Below are positions 51,907 to 63,965 of a stretch of DNA of 64,000 nucleotides, one piece after another. Position numbers and translations under genes: made by a program. Within the stretch, counting starts at the first letter, position 1. Each line of letters begins with the position of its first letter. This stretch comes from Diaporthe sp. PMI_573 (lineage: Eukaryota; Ascomycota; Sordariomycetes; Diaporthales; Diaporthaceae), in contig JAJTUP010000027.1 of NCBI GenBank assembly GCA_021399435.1, positions 434,001-498,000 of the forward strand, written 5' to 3'. Below the pieces are notes generated by a model. The model was not told where the DNA came from and did not search any database. It saw only the letters and a program-made list of their open reading frames with translations.

Positions 51907-53499
51907 ATGGACATAGACCAGGCTGAACCTGCAATGATGCAGGATATGGCTATCAAAAGAGAAACCAGCGACGGTGTAGACAGCGATCCCCGCATGTCGC
52001 AAATCCCAGAAACTGCAAACAACGGCTCCGTTGGCCGACGCTCGTCACAACCACGCTCGATATCTCAGGCGGACGCCGCCGCTGCCAGGGCTATCAGCAA
52101 AAAAGGCACGGCCAAGCTCGTCAAAAAGGCTGCCCGGAAGACAACCAGCGGTGGGACCCGGGGCGGTCGAAAATCGCGGGGCGGCAGCAAATCTGGCGCC
52201 TCATCCCGGGCCAAGAAGACCACCACATCCACCACCACAGCCTCTCAAGCATCGGCCTCATCACCGATAGGAGGCGCCTTTGCGTCCAGCGAGGCAGGGG
52301 CCAGCGACGAGGAGGAGTCGGACCATGGCCCCTACTGCATCTGCCGGGGGCCAGACGACCACAGGTGGATGATTAGCTGCGACATGTGCGACGACTGGTT
52401 CCACGGGGAGTGCGTCAACATCGATAAGACGATAGGCGAGGCCCTGATCCAGCGTTACGTGTGTCCCGGCTGCACGGACAGGCAGGGCATCAACGTCACC
52501 AGGTACAAGAAGACGTGCAGTCTTGAGGGGTGCTGGAGGCCGGCGAGGATATACGACGATATCCGCGGCGATGCGGACTACAGCGTCTTCTGTAGCGACA
52601 AGCATGCCGAGGATTGGTGGGGGCAGCTGGTCAGGTCACTGCCCGAGAACCGGAGTCTAAAGGCCAAGGAGGCAGACCTCACGAGGGAGAGGTTTATGGG
52701 ACTGCTGAACGTGTCCACGGCGCACAATTCTGTTGAAGGCGAGGAGCCGTGGCATCTTGGCAAGAAACCATTTGGTGAGAACAGCCAACCTTCATTCGGT
52801 CCGGGTTTTCCTATTCGATTCCGGGGGTTATCACTTCGGTGTTTGCGGCTTCATATTTATGGACTTGCGCTGACTCTCATCCGTTTAGCCGTGCCCAGTG
52901 TGTTCTGGTCACATGTCGACCAAACGCTAGTCTTCACGCCGGAGGAACAGTCGTTCCTAGCTGCATCCGCTGCGGATCGCTACGCGCTGGCCGAAGAGAT
53001 CGTGCTGAACAAGAAGATGCAGCAGCTCCTCGACCTGGCGAACGAGCGACGCAAAGCCGCCATCGGCGAGGGCCTGGTCGAGAAAGAGGTCTGCGGGTAC
53101 GACACCAGGCTGGACCTTGTCGGCTGCCCGGAGGAGTTCGGCGTCTTCGTCAAGTCCGCGCAGGGCGAGACCATCTATAAGAACAACAGCCTCGCGACGG
53201 GCGGCGGGTGGACGGAGGAGCAGGTCCAGGCGATGAAAGCCACCGCAGAGGCCGAGGACGGCAGGGAGTGGTCCCTGGCCATCGCGGGCATGTGCGACCG
53301 CAGGAGGTGTAAGCCACACGCCTCGTGGTACAGCATCTTCACCAAGAGCACGCGGCACCTCATCAAGGAGCTGGCGCGCCAGGCCAAGGAAAAGCTCGAC
53401 GCCGAGACCAGGGTCCGGGAGGCGGCAGCCACGAGATACTTTAGGCGGAGGAACGAGAGGACCTCCGTGGTGAGACTGGATGGGATGATCATGACATGA
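51907..53499 (+). CDS. SPP1: SPP1/CXXC1-like PHD-finger subunit of the Set1 COMPASS complex
   Basis: Exons 51,907-52,774 and 52,889-53,499; 492 residues. The 114-base intron (GTGAGA, GCTGAC, TTTAG) is a multiple of three and has no stop, so the unspliced frame is also open. The N-terminus (1-135) is disordered and Lys/Arg/Ser-rich. PHD finger: C144, C146, C158, C161, H166, C169, C186, C189, with YCICRGPDD and WFHGECV, the form that reads H3K4 methylation in Spp1. A second Cys cluster (C204, C209, C229 with H233; CWRPARIYDD) and a long C-terminal region with WSHVDQTL and AGMCDRRRCKPHASWY match fungal Spp1 homologues. It regulates H3K4 methylation by Set1 in the nucleus. Confidence 0.9.
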   Translation: MDIDQAEPAMMQDMAIKRETSDGVDSDPRMSQIPETANNGSVGRRSSQPRSISQADAAAARAISKKGTAKLVKKAARKTTSGGTRGGRKSRGGSKSGASSRAKKTTTSTTTASQASASSPIGGAFASSEAGASDEEESDHGPYCICRGPDDHRWMISCDMCDDWFHGECVNIDKTIGEALIQRYVCPGCTDRQGINVTRYKKTCSLEGCWRPARIYDDIRGDADYSVFCSDKHAEDWWGQLVRSLPENRSLKAKEADLTRERFMGLLNVSTAHNSVEGEEPWHLGKKPFGENSQPSFGPGFPIRFRGLSLRCLRLHIYGLALTLIRLAVPSVFWSHVDQTLVFTPEEQSFLAASAADRYALAEEIVLNKKMQQLLDLANERRKAAIGEGLVEKEVCGYDTRLDLVGCPEEFGVFVKSAQGETIYKNNSLATGGGWTEEQVQAMKATAEAEDGREWSLAIAGMCDRRRCKPHASWYSIFTKSTRHLIKELARQAKEKLDAETRVREAAATRYFRRRNERTSVVRLDGMIMT

Positions 53500-56400
53500 T
53501 ATACGCCACACGTTCCGCCATTCCGCGAGAGGCTCAGTGAAGTCAAGGGCAGCATCGGTGTCGCTGTGGAATTATTTTCGGGGGAACAGCGATCTTAGTC
53601 GGCCGCTGGTCAAGTGCTACAGAAGTATCACTATCCCGGAGCCGGCTCTCAGAATTAGGTTAATAATGTATGAGAAATTCTACCTCCGTGCTTCAGCCTC
53701 GTTGCCTCTTCGTGATGCATGATCTTTGTAGCTGTGAATAGCCTCATATGGGACAACCTGCACAACTCCGATCTCATACCCCACCTCGCCCAGGGTCATT
53801 TTGCTGTCATCCTGACTGAGCCAACTCAGTTGACTTGACTGCGTCTCAACTTTCCTGTGAGCTACACTGGCACCTCTCCCTGTAAAATCAGAGGCCGAGT
53901 TGACAGCGTTCGTCATCTTTTCTAACGTCACTATTTCCGTGAACGTACAGATTCAGATCACTAATGAGCCAAATCATGTTAGTGGAATGATAGAACAGAC
54001 ACCTCGGGCTCCGAAGAAGAAGAAGAATATTATCCTCTGCAAAATAGGACAGCACTGCAATGTAGTAAGCACACAGTAAATTCGATCAAGCTGAAGGTCT
54101 CGAGAAGATGAATCGAGACTGAAGATCAATGATGACACGGAGAATGATCGCGGTGGGGCTTGATGGCCTGGACTTGTCTGGGATTGGAGAGAACTCTTTC
54201 ACTCGTCCCCCTCATCCAGCGACATGGTCCTCTCTGGAAAGGCGAGCAGACCTAGAGTCCACCTATCCATTGATATGAAGACGGACAGGGAGAGGCGTAT
54301 GGGTTTGGTCACAGCATGTTGCCGTGCACACGCCATAAGTCATGTCATAGTATTTTCCAATTTTATTGTTTTGTCGCACAAGGGTTTTATACGACGATGT
54401 TGTTTCTGCCCGCACCTGCAGCAGCTGGTTCTCTTTTGCGAAGTGGCTGGATTCGTTCCGGACCGGCGGCTTTGGTCCAGCAGACTGAAGCTCGGCTCGC
54501 AGGGGAGACTTGTCAGCCACAGGTACAAGCGCGTGACAAGTCCCCAACAGTAAAAGCGGAAGCAAAGTAATAGCAGATTCATCGAGTACAGTCTCTACTA
54601 TCGGTCCATGGCCCTATCGTTCCAACATCACATAGCTGGTATGTGTTGTTCAGTCGTTGTTGATCGAAGCTGAATCCTAAACATGACTTGGCAGCGACAC
54701 TGCTGCCAGCGCAGCTTCTGATAATTGAACTACATTGTATTGATTTGTAGGCCATTAAATATCAAGATATCAGCTCTGCTTCTGGAGTCCAACGAAGGCC
54801 GTACCACTTCAGGCTGTCACTTGATGGCCCGTGGCTGAACAACTCCCCCATCCTCGGCCGCAGACAACACCCTGGCAGCTACGGTACCCGCAGATCATGC
54901 TCTGTACCTGCGTCCGAACTCACCAGGGCCGTCATGATCGCCCCCGCGTCAGAAGCGAACACGGATGGTGGTCCTCTAGCCCCTCCATCCCTCCAAAACC
55001 AGTTCCACACGAGAGAGCCCCAGCTCGACAAGTTCGGCCGGAAACCCCGTGTACGACGGCGCAATCTCGACCATTCGTCTCACCCAAGAGGAGTTTATAC
55101 ATCGGAGGAGCCACAAGTGCGACCCACGCGCACCCCGCCACTCCCAGGGCACTTGCCCCCCTAGTGATATCATGGACCTGGCATTTGCTGGCGGTGGTGA
55201 TGTTATAGCCCGTTGTGGGCCGGTTGGTTTCGTAGAGACGGTTAGGAGTTCTAAACCTGGGGATGTCTTCCTACGTCGCAGGGGCCAGCTGAGCCCCAGC
55301 CACCCTTAGGGGACGCGAATACGGTGTGAAATTATGTGTTTTGATCGTCAGGGCCCCGGGCGGTGGGATAGGCCGGGTGTCTCGCCTAGGAATTCGCAGC
55401 TCTTGGGCCGTTTATCAGGACGCACTCCCTTCCCGTCTTGGGTGCATTCTCACCGCTGAGCGTCGTCCCAAGGGGAAGGGGTGGGGGGCCCGAGGTAGAT
55501 CCACGTCATCCCTTCGACGCCCCGCCGGGTCAGCCGTCCAGACGATCGCTCCTCGTGGTGGGGACAGGCACGTGCTGCAAGGCCTTGCTGTTGCAAGTAG
55601 CCCACAAAATGCCCCCTCGAATAACAGATCCGCTCAGCGTGGTATAGCTGAAATGTATACGCTATGGAACAGAACAGGATTCCCATTGGGGACAGATGGT
55701 CTCAGATCGTCCAGTGGGGCTTGGGCCAGGGCCAGCTCGGACGGGGGGCGAGTCTCGGATCTGTCAGGGCTTGCCACGCTCCGGATCAGCTGGGTTCCGA
55801 GAGATGGTCCCCCTGGAGGCAGCTGTCATGCTGGGAAGGAAACTGTCATCTTCGACCGGCGGGCAAAGGCAAAACTATGGGACGAAATCGTAGACAATGC
55901 GGTGGCCGTTCGTCGGTCAAGACTGGCGGGATGGTATGAGGGAAGCTAACTCCCGTCGCGCAGAACGAGAGAGACTGCTGGTGATTTGAGATCGTTGATA
56001 TGCTCCATCTCCTGTATCTCGAGCCTCGCACGGATTCAAGTCAGCCTAGTTGCAATACCACCGTACCAGCGTGAGCTGGACACCTGCACACGTGTGGCCA
56101 ATAATCTGTAATGCGCAGAGATTCGCGGACGATCCTGGTGATCCTAGACTGATTCTCGGCAAGGCATCCTTCGATGCGTCCCTGTCTTGGAAATCCCTGA
56201 TATCTCCGCGTCGACGAAACACCTTTTTTTGGGGGGGGGGCCAGGTCTGCGGTGGGGGACAGCCGTAACGCGGCGGGTACACATAAGCAAGCAGTCGTGA
56301 CCCTGGTAGGCCTTCACACTCACTCAGTTGCGTTAGCAAGGGGGGCTCGAGGTAAGCTTAAGTGCTGCTCCCGAAAGCTTGGCCTCAGCTGGCCCCACTG

Positions 56401-59400
56401 TCTTGTCTCAGATTGGACAGGGCTGCTGGAGGCCAGCCTGCAGTATGACAAAAAGGCGCGTGCGCGAAAGGCCACCTAGGCTGCGCAGAGATGGGATGAG
56501 AAATCGGCAGTCGTGTCGCTCGCCCATGTCGGCGGTGGTCTGGGCGGTAGCTCCCGAGACCACAACGGAGAGGCTCAGGAGAGATTGGCAGTCTCGTGAG
56601 ACAGGACGACAGGAAAATCATCGCAACATGCCTATGGACGACGCTCCACAGGATGAACGCTGCTGACGCCCACATAGCTGCAGATCAGGGACTCCATCCC
56701 GAATTCCGGCGCTGTTTGATAATGCACACGCTGGGCACTTGAGGCGAATTCCAAGCCTTGGGACGCATCAATAAGACAGCGGCATATGATGTTCCTCCAA
56801 CCTGACGACGAAGTCACTGCCTCCAAAAGACATGTACCCGCTGTGAGCCCTGGAACCCAGCCAACTCATAGGGCTCAGTCGGATCTGCAAGGCCCAGCAT
56901 AACTGAAACGCGACCGCCTTCAGATGGGGTGCAAGGCTCAGCCTGCTAGCAGAGCCGTGTTTCAAGCTCTCTGCGTACCTGCTCGTCACGCTGGGTACTG
57001 ACAGGGCTCTCTCACTCACTTGAGTCCGGCCCGACGGCCGGGGCTCATAATGGCTTGACACGGGTGTGGCCAGGCCATATGCTGGGGCAAAACAGAATCG
57101 CAGAGGGGTCCAAGAGGAGGAGGCTAAAACATCCCAAGGCCACAAGGTGTTGGCTGAACTATCCTGGCAGTGTCAGGCACCCAGGTGGACTCCGCACAGA
57201 CGGCTAGTGGCGATCTTTCTGGCCTGTGCATTTTTTTTTATTTCTTTCTTTTTCTTTCCTTGCTGACTGGTTCTTGGCATTTAGTCAGCGGCGAGCCTCC
57301 CTATCCGTACTCTTCTGTGACAACCACCCCCAAACTTGATAGTTGTCTTTGCGCAGAGGCGGCTTCGATTGCCCACTTCCCGTAGGCGCGAGGCACCCAA
57401 TAGGCACTTCTTTGGCCGTCGGTTGTTTCTCGGATCTCGCGGTTCACCCAATAGACTTACACACTAGGCAGCCCGCCAAGTTGAAGGTTCAGTCGTACAG
57501 CGTCGCCGAGATACAGCGTCGAGACCTTGGGTGGTATTTCAAATGGCCTGGCCTTGTCTAGTCTACTGACACGATCTGATCTTTCAGACCAGAGCGCTGG
57601 TTCGAAGTCTGTTGAGCAGCTTGGGGCATGCTGGAACAAGAGAAACTCCGAGTTCGACCTGCCCCCCTGGCTCTCCGGCCCCATGCAGGAGCAGGCTCCC
57701 GATAGGTCTAGCTAGAAAGCATCGTCACCTGTCACCAGACCGGGTGGAGATGCCCACGGGGCCCTGGTATCGTAGCAATTGCCGAGCCCGGGGCTCTCAG
57801 CAGCGCTTTGGCCTCCTCCGTTGCTGGCGGTGCAGCGGCCACATCTGAGGCTAACAGGAAGTTGGCGGAAACCCATCCTGGCTACTGCTTCGTATGTGCT
57901 GGACGGGGGCTTGTCATCGGGGTAGATGATGGCGAGGCAGGACGACAACGACTCAGGACCAGGCTGCTGGACAGCCTAGCATCAATGCATGGCACAAAAC
58001 CTGGCCGAGCTGGGGCTCCTGCTGTTGGTGCAGCTGCACCGGCTCCTGCTCTTCTGGGGCCAAGGCGCAATGTGCACCCATGGTCGAGAGCAGTTCGAGT
58101 CGGGGCTGCGGCGAGAACAGACGGCGACGGCCATGCAGCGCGTGCAAATAAAGTAGGCTGATATGCACGTCGTCTCATCTGAAGTCCGGCTGTCGTTCGC
58201 GGTGGCGAGCACACATCAGAGCGGGCGGCCGTTGTGCGGTAGCATTGAATCTTGCCCGTGGCCCTCGTCTGATGTGTTTCTACTCAGGCAGCCGCATCTG
58301 GTTGAAACAACGGGGCTGAGATGAAACATGGAGGAGGGGCTCAGACCACCCGCACACCGACCACCGACCACCGTCACCGACGCCATTTCGACCCGGCCCT
58401 TGGTAGGTTTTTCTTGAGGCTCTTGACAGCGTCAGTGCCAATGCTGGGACAGATTTGGCAAGGTTTGGAGATAAGGTTCACCAAGAAGCCATGCCTGAGT
58501 CGACGCAAGAATGGCAGCGCGAAAGAAGGGTGGCGTGATGACGAGGGAAGCGCGGGACTAGGCGGATTTGGTGTGGTCAAGATTGCGAAAACTTGTTGCT
58601 CGCGCTGCAGGCAGCATACACTGGCGAGGGTACCGACGATGCCGACGACTGCATAGGTAGCTGCATGCTGCACTGCGTGCATAGTCTGCTACAGTGTGTT
58701 GGGCTGACGTTGATTTTGGCTGTTTTTGAAATTGATAGGCAGGGCCCTGGTCTCTGCTGCTTCTGCTGCGATGATCCGCAAGCGAGTGGTGATCTTGGCA
58801 CGGTGATTGGATGGCGAGGCGGCACCTGCTCTGCGGCGCATTGGGGAAATATGGAGACGGCAAGGGCCCATTTCCAACACCTCGGAACCTGGTGCAGCTA
58901 CCGGCGTGCTGTACTGTACTGTACACCACAGGTTGCTGTTGTGATTTGATTTGCATTGTCGGGTTGCTTAACAGGCCTTGGTTACCTACCTATGTACTGT
59001 GTACGTCTTGTCACCGTGGTGCAGACCGTGCAGGCCCGTGCAGACCCTGTCTCTTATGCACGCAATACAGCGTCGACCCGAGAGACACCTGCTACAGCTG
59101 CATCTACCCAGCACAGCTTGCAGGCCGTGCAGCCCACTACCGTGTGCACTTGTACCTACCTAGGTAGCCTGGTAGGTAGGTACAAGGGCACACAGGCCCA
59201 GCTTCCTTGGACTCGCATATGGTCCTGATCTGCAGATACAGGGGTCCTCCCACCTACGCACACGCCCCCAACAAGGTCATACCACAGTAGCAGTACCGGG
59301 TACCTCCTCCCGCGCTATCGAGGCGTGCACACTGATGTAGGAGCACTTGCCAATCTCCCGCAGCCCGCACTAACGCCGTGCTACGCATTCCACCATGTGA

Positions 59401-62400
59401 ACAAGCGACCGTTTGACGCCACTCGCGCCAAAGGCGACGCCGTCTCGTCCTGGCGTCCGACGGCGTCCGAACTCCCCTTGACGAATTCAACGACTGCTGT
59501 TAGGCCACATCTTATAGCATCCACCTGCTGTTGCTGTCCCTGGGAACTGACGTGTCGCAGGCCCGGACCGCAAGCAGGCATCTCCCAGACGGCAACGAGG
59601 CCCCAGGCGACGTCGCCCGCGATCTCATCAAAGCGTATCGGGGAGCTGCGCCCGCAACCGGCATGATGCCCTTGTAATTGGGGTCATCTCGCGAACTGAG
59701 GCTTAACTTTCTTTGACTCGGCTCGAGTCCGAGTCGCACATCGTCCTCCTGGTCTTGCGCAGTTCTGGAAACACTGGTCCCTGTCGCCGCCAGCGACGTT
59801 TTCTTCAAGACCAAGACGAATCGGACCTGGGGCAATTGCTGCTGGCCGTATCGGAAACCCCTTTGTCGTAGTCTGGATGGGGAACAAAACAGGAAGAATG
59901 CATGCCAGACAAGGTTTCGTTTCGCACTCAACGCCTCTGGACGCACAGTACGCACTACGCAGCACATGACCCGCCCGTTGCCCACCGCACACCGCTTCGT
60001 CGAAAATTCTACAGATACGCGCGCTGGAGCCTTGCTCGGGGAAATGCTGGGCTGCGCCCTCCCACGATACCCTCCCCACCGCCCACCGCCCTAATTCGGG
60101 GCGCTGGGCAACAGGAGGAACAACAAGCAGCACGACAGCCGCAGCGGGCTGGCAGCAGATGTCGGCGTGCACGACAGCCCACAGCCCCATCCCCCGACTC
60201 GGGTCGAGGTCCCGCTGAGGACGACTTAGTGGGAACCTTAGATTGCCGCAAGGGTCCGCCGATTGCGACGATCTGTATCGAGCTCGAGCGTCCTGCCCTT
60301 GCCTCGTGCCCTCGTTCTCCAGTTGCGATGCTAGCGTACCCTCAGCAAGCCACGTTGCTTCCGGACCCTCTCGATACCACGCCGGTGTGCAGAGCTCCAC
60401 GCCGTCCCGACCCAAGTTGCAAAAACTGGGATCTGCAGGATTTGCAATAACGGGCATGTGGTTTATAAACTCTAACCAACCTGGCCCCCCTCGGACGCTG
60501 GATTTGACGCCGACTCGCCAGCTGTCCCCTTTCCGAAACCATAATCATGCTGAGACTTGACAGCTCCCGCAATCAGGATCTTCGGCCAGTGGCTGGCCCC
60601 GTCCCGTACAGTCACGAGGCAGCCAGGAGGGGGCCCCATGAGGGGCCCTGGTGGGTACGCAGATGCGTTGGAGCGAGTCAATCAACCTTGATTATGACAA
60701 GTGACAACAACAAAGATCGTCGCCCAGGTGTGGCCGGCGGGGCTGGGAGAGGGAAGACGCAGAGGGCTGAAGGCTGAAGCAGCCCGCGAGGCCGTCCTGT
60801 CCGGATAGGCTCAAGGGACAGGTGGGGGATAGAGGCTCGTCGCTGAGCGCTGGGCGCTGCCGAGTCGAGTCCTAGGACATTTTCTAGGCGAGGTCCACCA
60901 CCGCAGGGCGATCATAACCAGAAGCGGCATCACGCAAAACTCAAAACCCAGAAAGGGGAGGGGCCAGCCTGTAGGTAATTCGCGCGGCACACATGGGCGT
61001 TCCAGAAACACGGAGGGGAGCAGGACTAAAACTTTAAAACACCACATCACCAAGTCAGTGACAGTATAATCCGCCGAGGGCCCCTATATCAGGCACATAC
61101 TACAGTATCTACGGCCACACTGGCCCCTGCCTGAGGCGCGCCGCGCGGTGTCTGGATAACATGGGCCAAGGGCTTGCTGCGAGAGACAGACACAATGACG
61201 GCCACTGTGACGGTAACGACAGGCACCCGGAACATTAATTTTTAAGAGAGCCCGTCTGCTCGAGTCGCTGATCGCCAGGCTGGCTTGATTTGGAGGACGA
61301 TCCCGAAGGCTTGGCCATGCGGCAATTTCCTTGTGGGGACGGGGGCGCCACGAGGCAGACCAGCAGTTCGTACTCGTGACTGGCAGGAGCTAAGGGGAAG
61401 TCAGACACCAGAGAGACGTGCAGCTGCAGTCGCTCAGCCAGTCAGGCATACGACGCGTTGGCGTTGTCTATCTGGGGGAGCGGTGACAAACCTTGTTGGT
61501 TGTTGAGGAGGTGGTGCTGGATGGGGCTCGGGAAGGGTGTGGGCGACCATACGGTCACAACCAAACCCGCTCTTTTTACTTGCAAGTTAGTATCAATGAC
61601 AAATCCCCATAACAAGGAAAACCCACCGCAGATGAACTAACACAGAAGGAAGGGGGAAAGAAAACACACAGAGCAAGGACCCGGGGAATTTCCAGAGGGC
61701 TGAATCGAACAAGGCTTCCCCGGCTCGCCCACCCCCCCCCCCACACACACACACACGCAAACGCAGGCGTGCCCTAAACCCAGAGGATTCCCTCTCCTGG
61801 GCGCTATTCCCTTCCCCGATCGGTCGTCTGAATCGGCACGCTCGCGTCAATCCTGGCGCTCATCACCGCGGTTTCCAGCCCTGGCTGGGGTCCCGTCCCA
61901 CGCGCTCGTCCATCATCATCATGAGGCACGAGTCCGAGAGGCAAGGGCGCCGCCCGCCTGGGTTCCACCTGGAAGTCTATTCGTGATGATGGTTGGTCTC
62001 CCCCCCCCCCGGTGGCGGTGGTGGTGCGTGTCTACCGGTCGACACAGAGTTTTGGGATCGTGAGTTACATGATCTGTGCCTCTAGTTGCGTCCGACTCAT
62101 GTGTAACTCTCCTGGCTTGTTGGCCGGGGCGGGGGTCAGGGGTTTTTGTTCACTTTGAACGGGACGAGACCAGACAGTAAGCACTTCACTGTGGGAATAA
62201 CTCTTGTTGAAGGCCAATGATATGTTTTTGAGATGCCAATTGATACATTTTTTTTCTTTCAAGCTTTATCAGCTTGCCAGAATGTGCAGTACCTAGCGTA
62301 CAGCTGAGTCCCGCAACAACCCGTCCTCCACGGGTAAGCAGTATCGTACATCAGCTCGAAGTTGAGCAAATCTGATCTATCAATGTAGACCGTAACATGG

Positions 62401-62951
62401 GGGAAATATACAATAAGTTATAGTGTAAGCGAGTGGTCCTCGCGTGGGAATAATTTTACCCGCCAGCCCTGGGGGATAACAAGACCTCATCCCCGTTTGT
62501 CCAAAACAAACAAAAACCAAAAAAAAAAAAAACCAAACCCTGTAGCGCCGTGAAAATGCTCCCAGCAAACGCGAAGCGCGGATAGTGAACCCCGACTCAA
62601 CGCCTGTACCGTAGGGGAAACAAAAGAATGTTTTGTTGAGACGTCCTGGGCCTCTCCAAACCTGACCCCTTCCCAGCCCTCTGTGATGGTCGAGGGAATT
62701 CTCTGACCCCCGTTTGTTGAAAGAATTGGTATCATTCCAAGTTGCCTCCCAGTGCCACACACGTGGCCATCCCGTGCCAGGTAATGCGCATAAAAGAGCA
62801 TACCGCGAGGTATCCGTCCGTCTGATCGTCTCGTCTTCGATGAGTACCCGTCGTGACTTGTGGCGCACCAATTAAATGTACGTAGTAGAATAAGCTTTTG
62901 TGAATCGAATTTGTCGTCGTGGTGACAAGACATTATTATCCTCCTTCTCTA
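53500..62951. other. 9.4-kb region without a supportable gene
   Basis: Many overlapping frames of 60-257 codons on both strands, the largest on minus at 59,684-60,457 and plus at 55,326-55,949, but none has a domain, splice structure or protein-like composition. No tRNA or rRNA found. Simple sequence: a GGTAGGTA cluster at 59,151-59,183, a C-run plus CA repeat near 61,731-61,756, and an A-run near 62,520. Last part is the 3' flank of the C2H2 gene. Non-coding RNA genes cannot be excluded. Confidence 0.5.
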
Positions 62952-63965
62952 TTACATCAGAGGGGATCCATTGCTGCTGGTCTCAAAATTGTGGCAGCCA
63001 CGCTCATGTCTCTTCATGTTGCTGCGAACGCTGAAGGCCTTGCCACAGCCGGCATGAGGGCACTTGAAAGGCTTCTCGCCGGTGTGGGAGTGGCTGTGGA
63101 TGCGCAATGAACTGGGCCTGGAGAAGGCCTTGTTGCAGGTCTGGCAGATGTAGCGGTCCTGGGACTGGGGAAAGGAGGCTGCTGAAGACGGCGAGATGTA
63201 GTGGTGGTGTTGCCAGGGGTTTGAGCCAGACGAGGGCATCGCAACGCCAAGTGGCATGGGTGGGAAGGCCTGGGTGAGATGTGAGCTTGAATTCGTCCTA
63301 GAAACCGTTCGGGCCATGGTGCTTACATGAGGAAGTGGTCTTTGGTAGTAGAGTCCAGAGACTTGTGGCTGTGGTGGGGGAGTGGGCTGCATAGCCGGGT
63401 AGTAAGAAGCCATTGCGGGTGGTGCCATGTATGACGAGGCAGCGAAGGCAGACTGTGCGTAGGAGGGCGCCTGGATTGGGAGGCGGGGAGCCATTTGCTG
63501 GCGTTGAGCCTCTTGCTCCACATGACCCATTGCGGGTGCCGCGTCGTAAAAGTAGTTTGAAGCGGCTGACAGCTGGCTCACAGACTTGGTCGAGGGCGAG
63601 TGATAACCCTCGAATGAAGCATCCGAGGACATTGGCGGAGTGGGTGGGAGCGCACCACTGCGGGCAGCGGCATTATTGTAGTGTGAGGAGTCCGGGCGAG
63701 CATCTGTCTTGTGTGATGAGGCTGGCCGGTATGTCAGTGGCCGTTGAAACTGGTCGCGTCTGTGCCTCTTACCTTGTTGCGACGCCGGAGAGTGTTCGGT
63801 AGTCGGCGACCCTCCATCGGCCAGACCAAGCAGGTTGGAGATTGAGGGCAGGGAGCACTTCGATGTCTCGTCCATTGGGGGCGACGGTGGGCCCTGAGGT
63901 TGTCCGTAGGCGTAGTGTGCGCTGTGCTGTGAGGCGTAGTGATTCGACATCATCATCGTTGCCAT
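62952..63965 (-). CDS. Two-finger C2H2 transcription factor
   Basis: ATG 63965 (MATMMMSNHYASQHSAHYAY) to TAA 62952. The unspliced frame has 337 codons. A 51-base stop-free intron with perfect signals (GTAAGA, CACTGAC, GGCCAG) at 63,722-63,772 is likely, giving 320 residues. The N-terminal two thirds are Ser/Pro/Gln/Tyr-rich with an early KCSLPSISNLLGLADGGS motif. At the C-terminus are two adjacent C2H2 fingers, YICQTCNKAFSRPSSLRIH and FKCPHAGCGKAFSVRSNMKRH, joined by the TGEKPF linker. Length and C-terminal finger pair resemble FlbC-type developmental regulators of ascomycetes, but I cannot confirm orthology. Its promoter lies beyond the window end. Confidence 0.85.
   Translation of the reverse strand: MATMMMSNHYASQHSAHYAYGQPQGPPSPPMDETSKCSLPSISNLLGLADGGSPTTEHSPASQQGKRHRRDQFQRPLTYRPASSHKTDARPDSSHYNNAAARSGALPPTPPMSSDASFEGYHSPSTKSVSQLSAASNYFYDAAPAMGHVEQEAQRQQMAPRLPIQAPSYAQSAFAASSYMAPPAMASYYPAMQPTPPPQPQVSGLYYQRPLPHVSTMARTVSRTNSSSHLTQAFPPMPLGVAMPSSGSNPWQHHHYISPSSAASFPQSQDRYICQTCNKAFSRPSSLRIHSHSHTGEKPFKCPHAGCGKAFSVRSNMKRHERGCHNFETSSNGSPLM

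Noticed and set aside
55326..55949. Plus frame of 207 codons
   Set aside because: Composition is noise-like with no motif, and other frames overlap it.
59684..60457. Minus frame of 257 codons
   Set aside because: No domain or start context, Arg/Pro/Gly-rich, overlapped by a 182-codon frame on the other strand; treated as chance.
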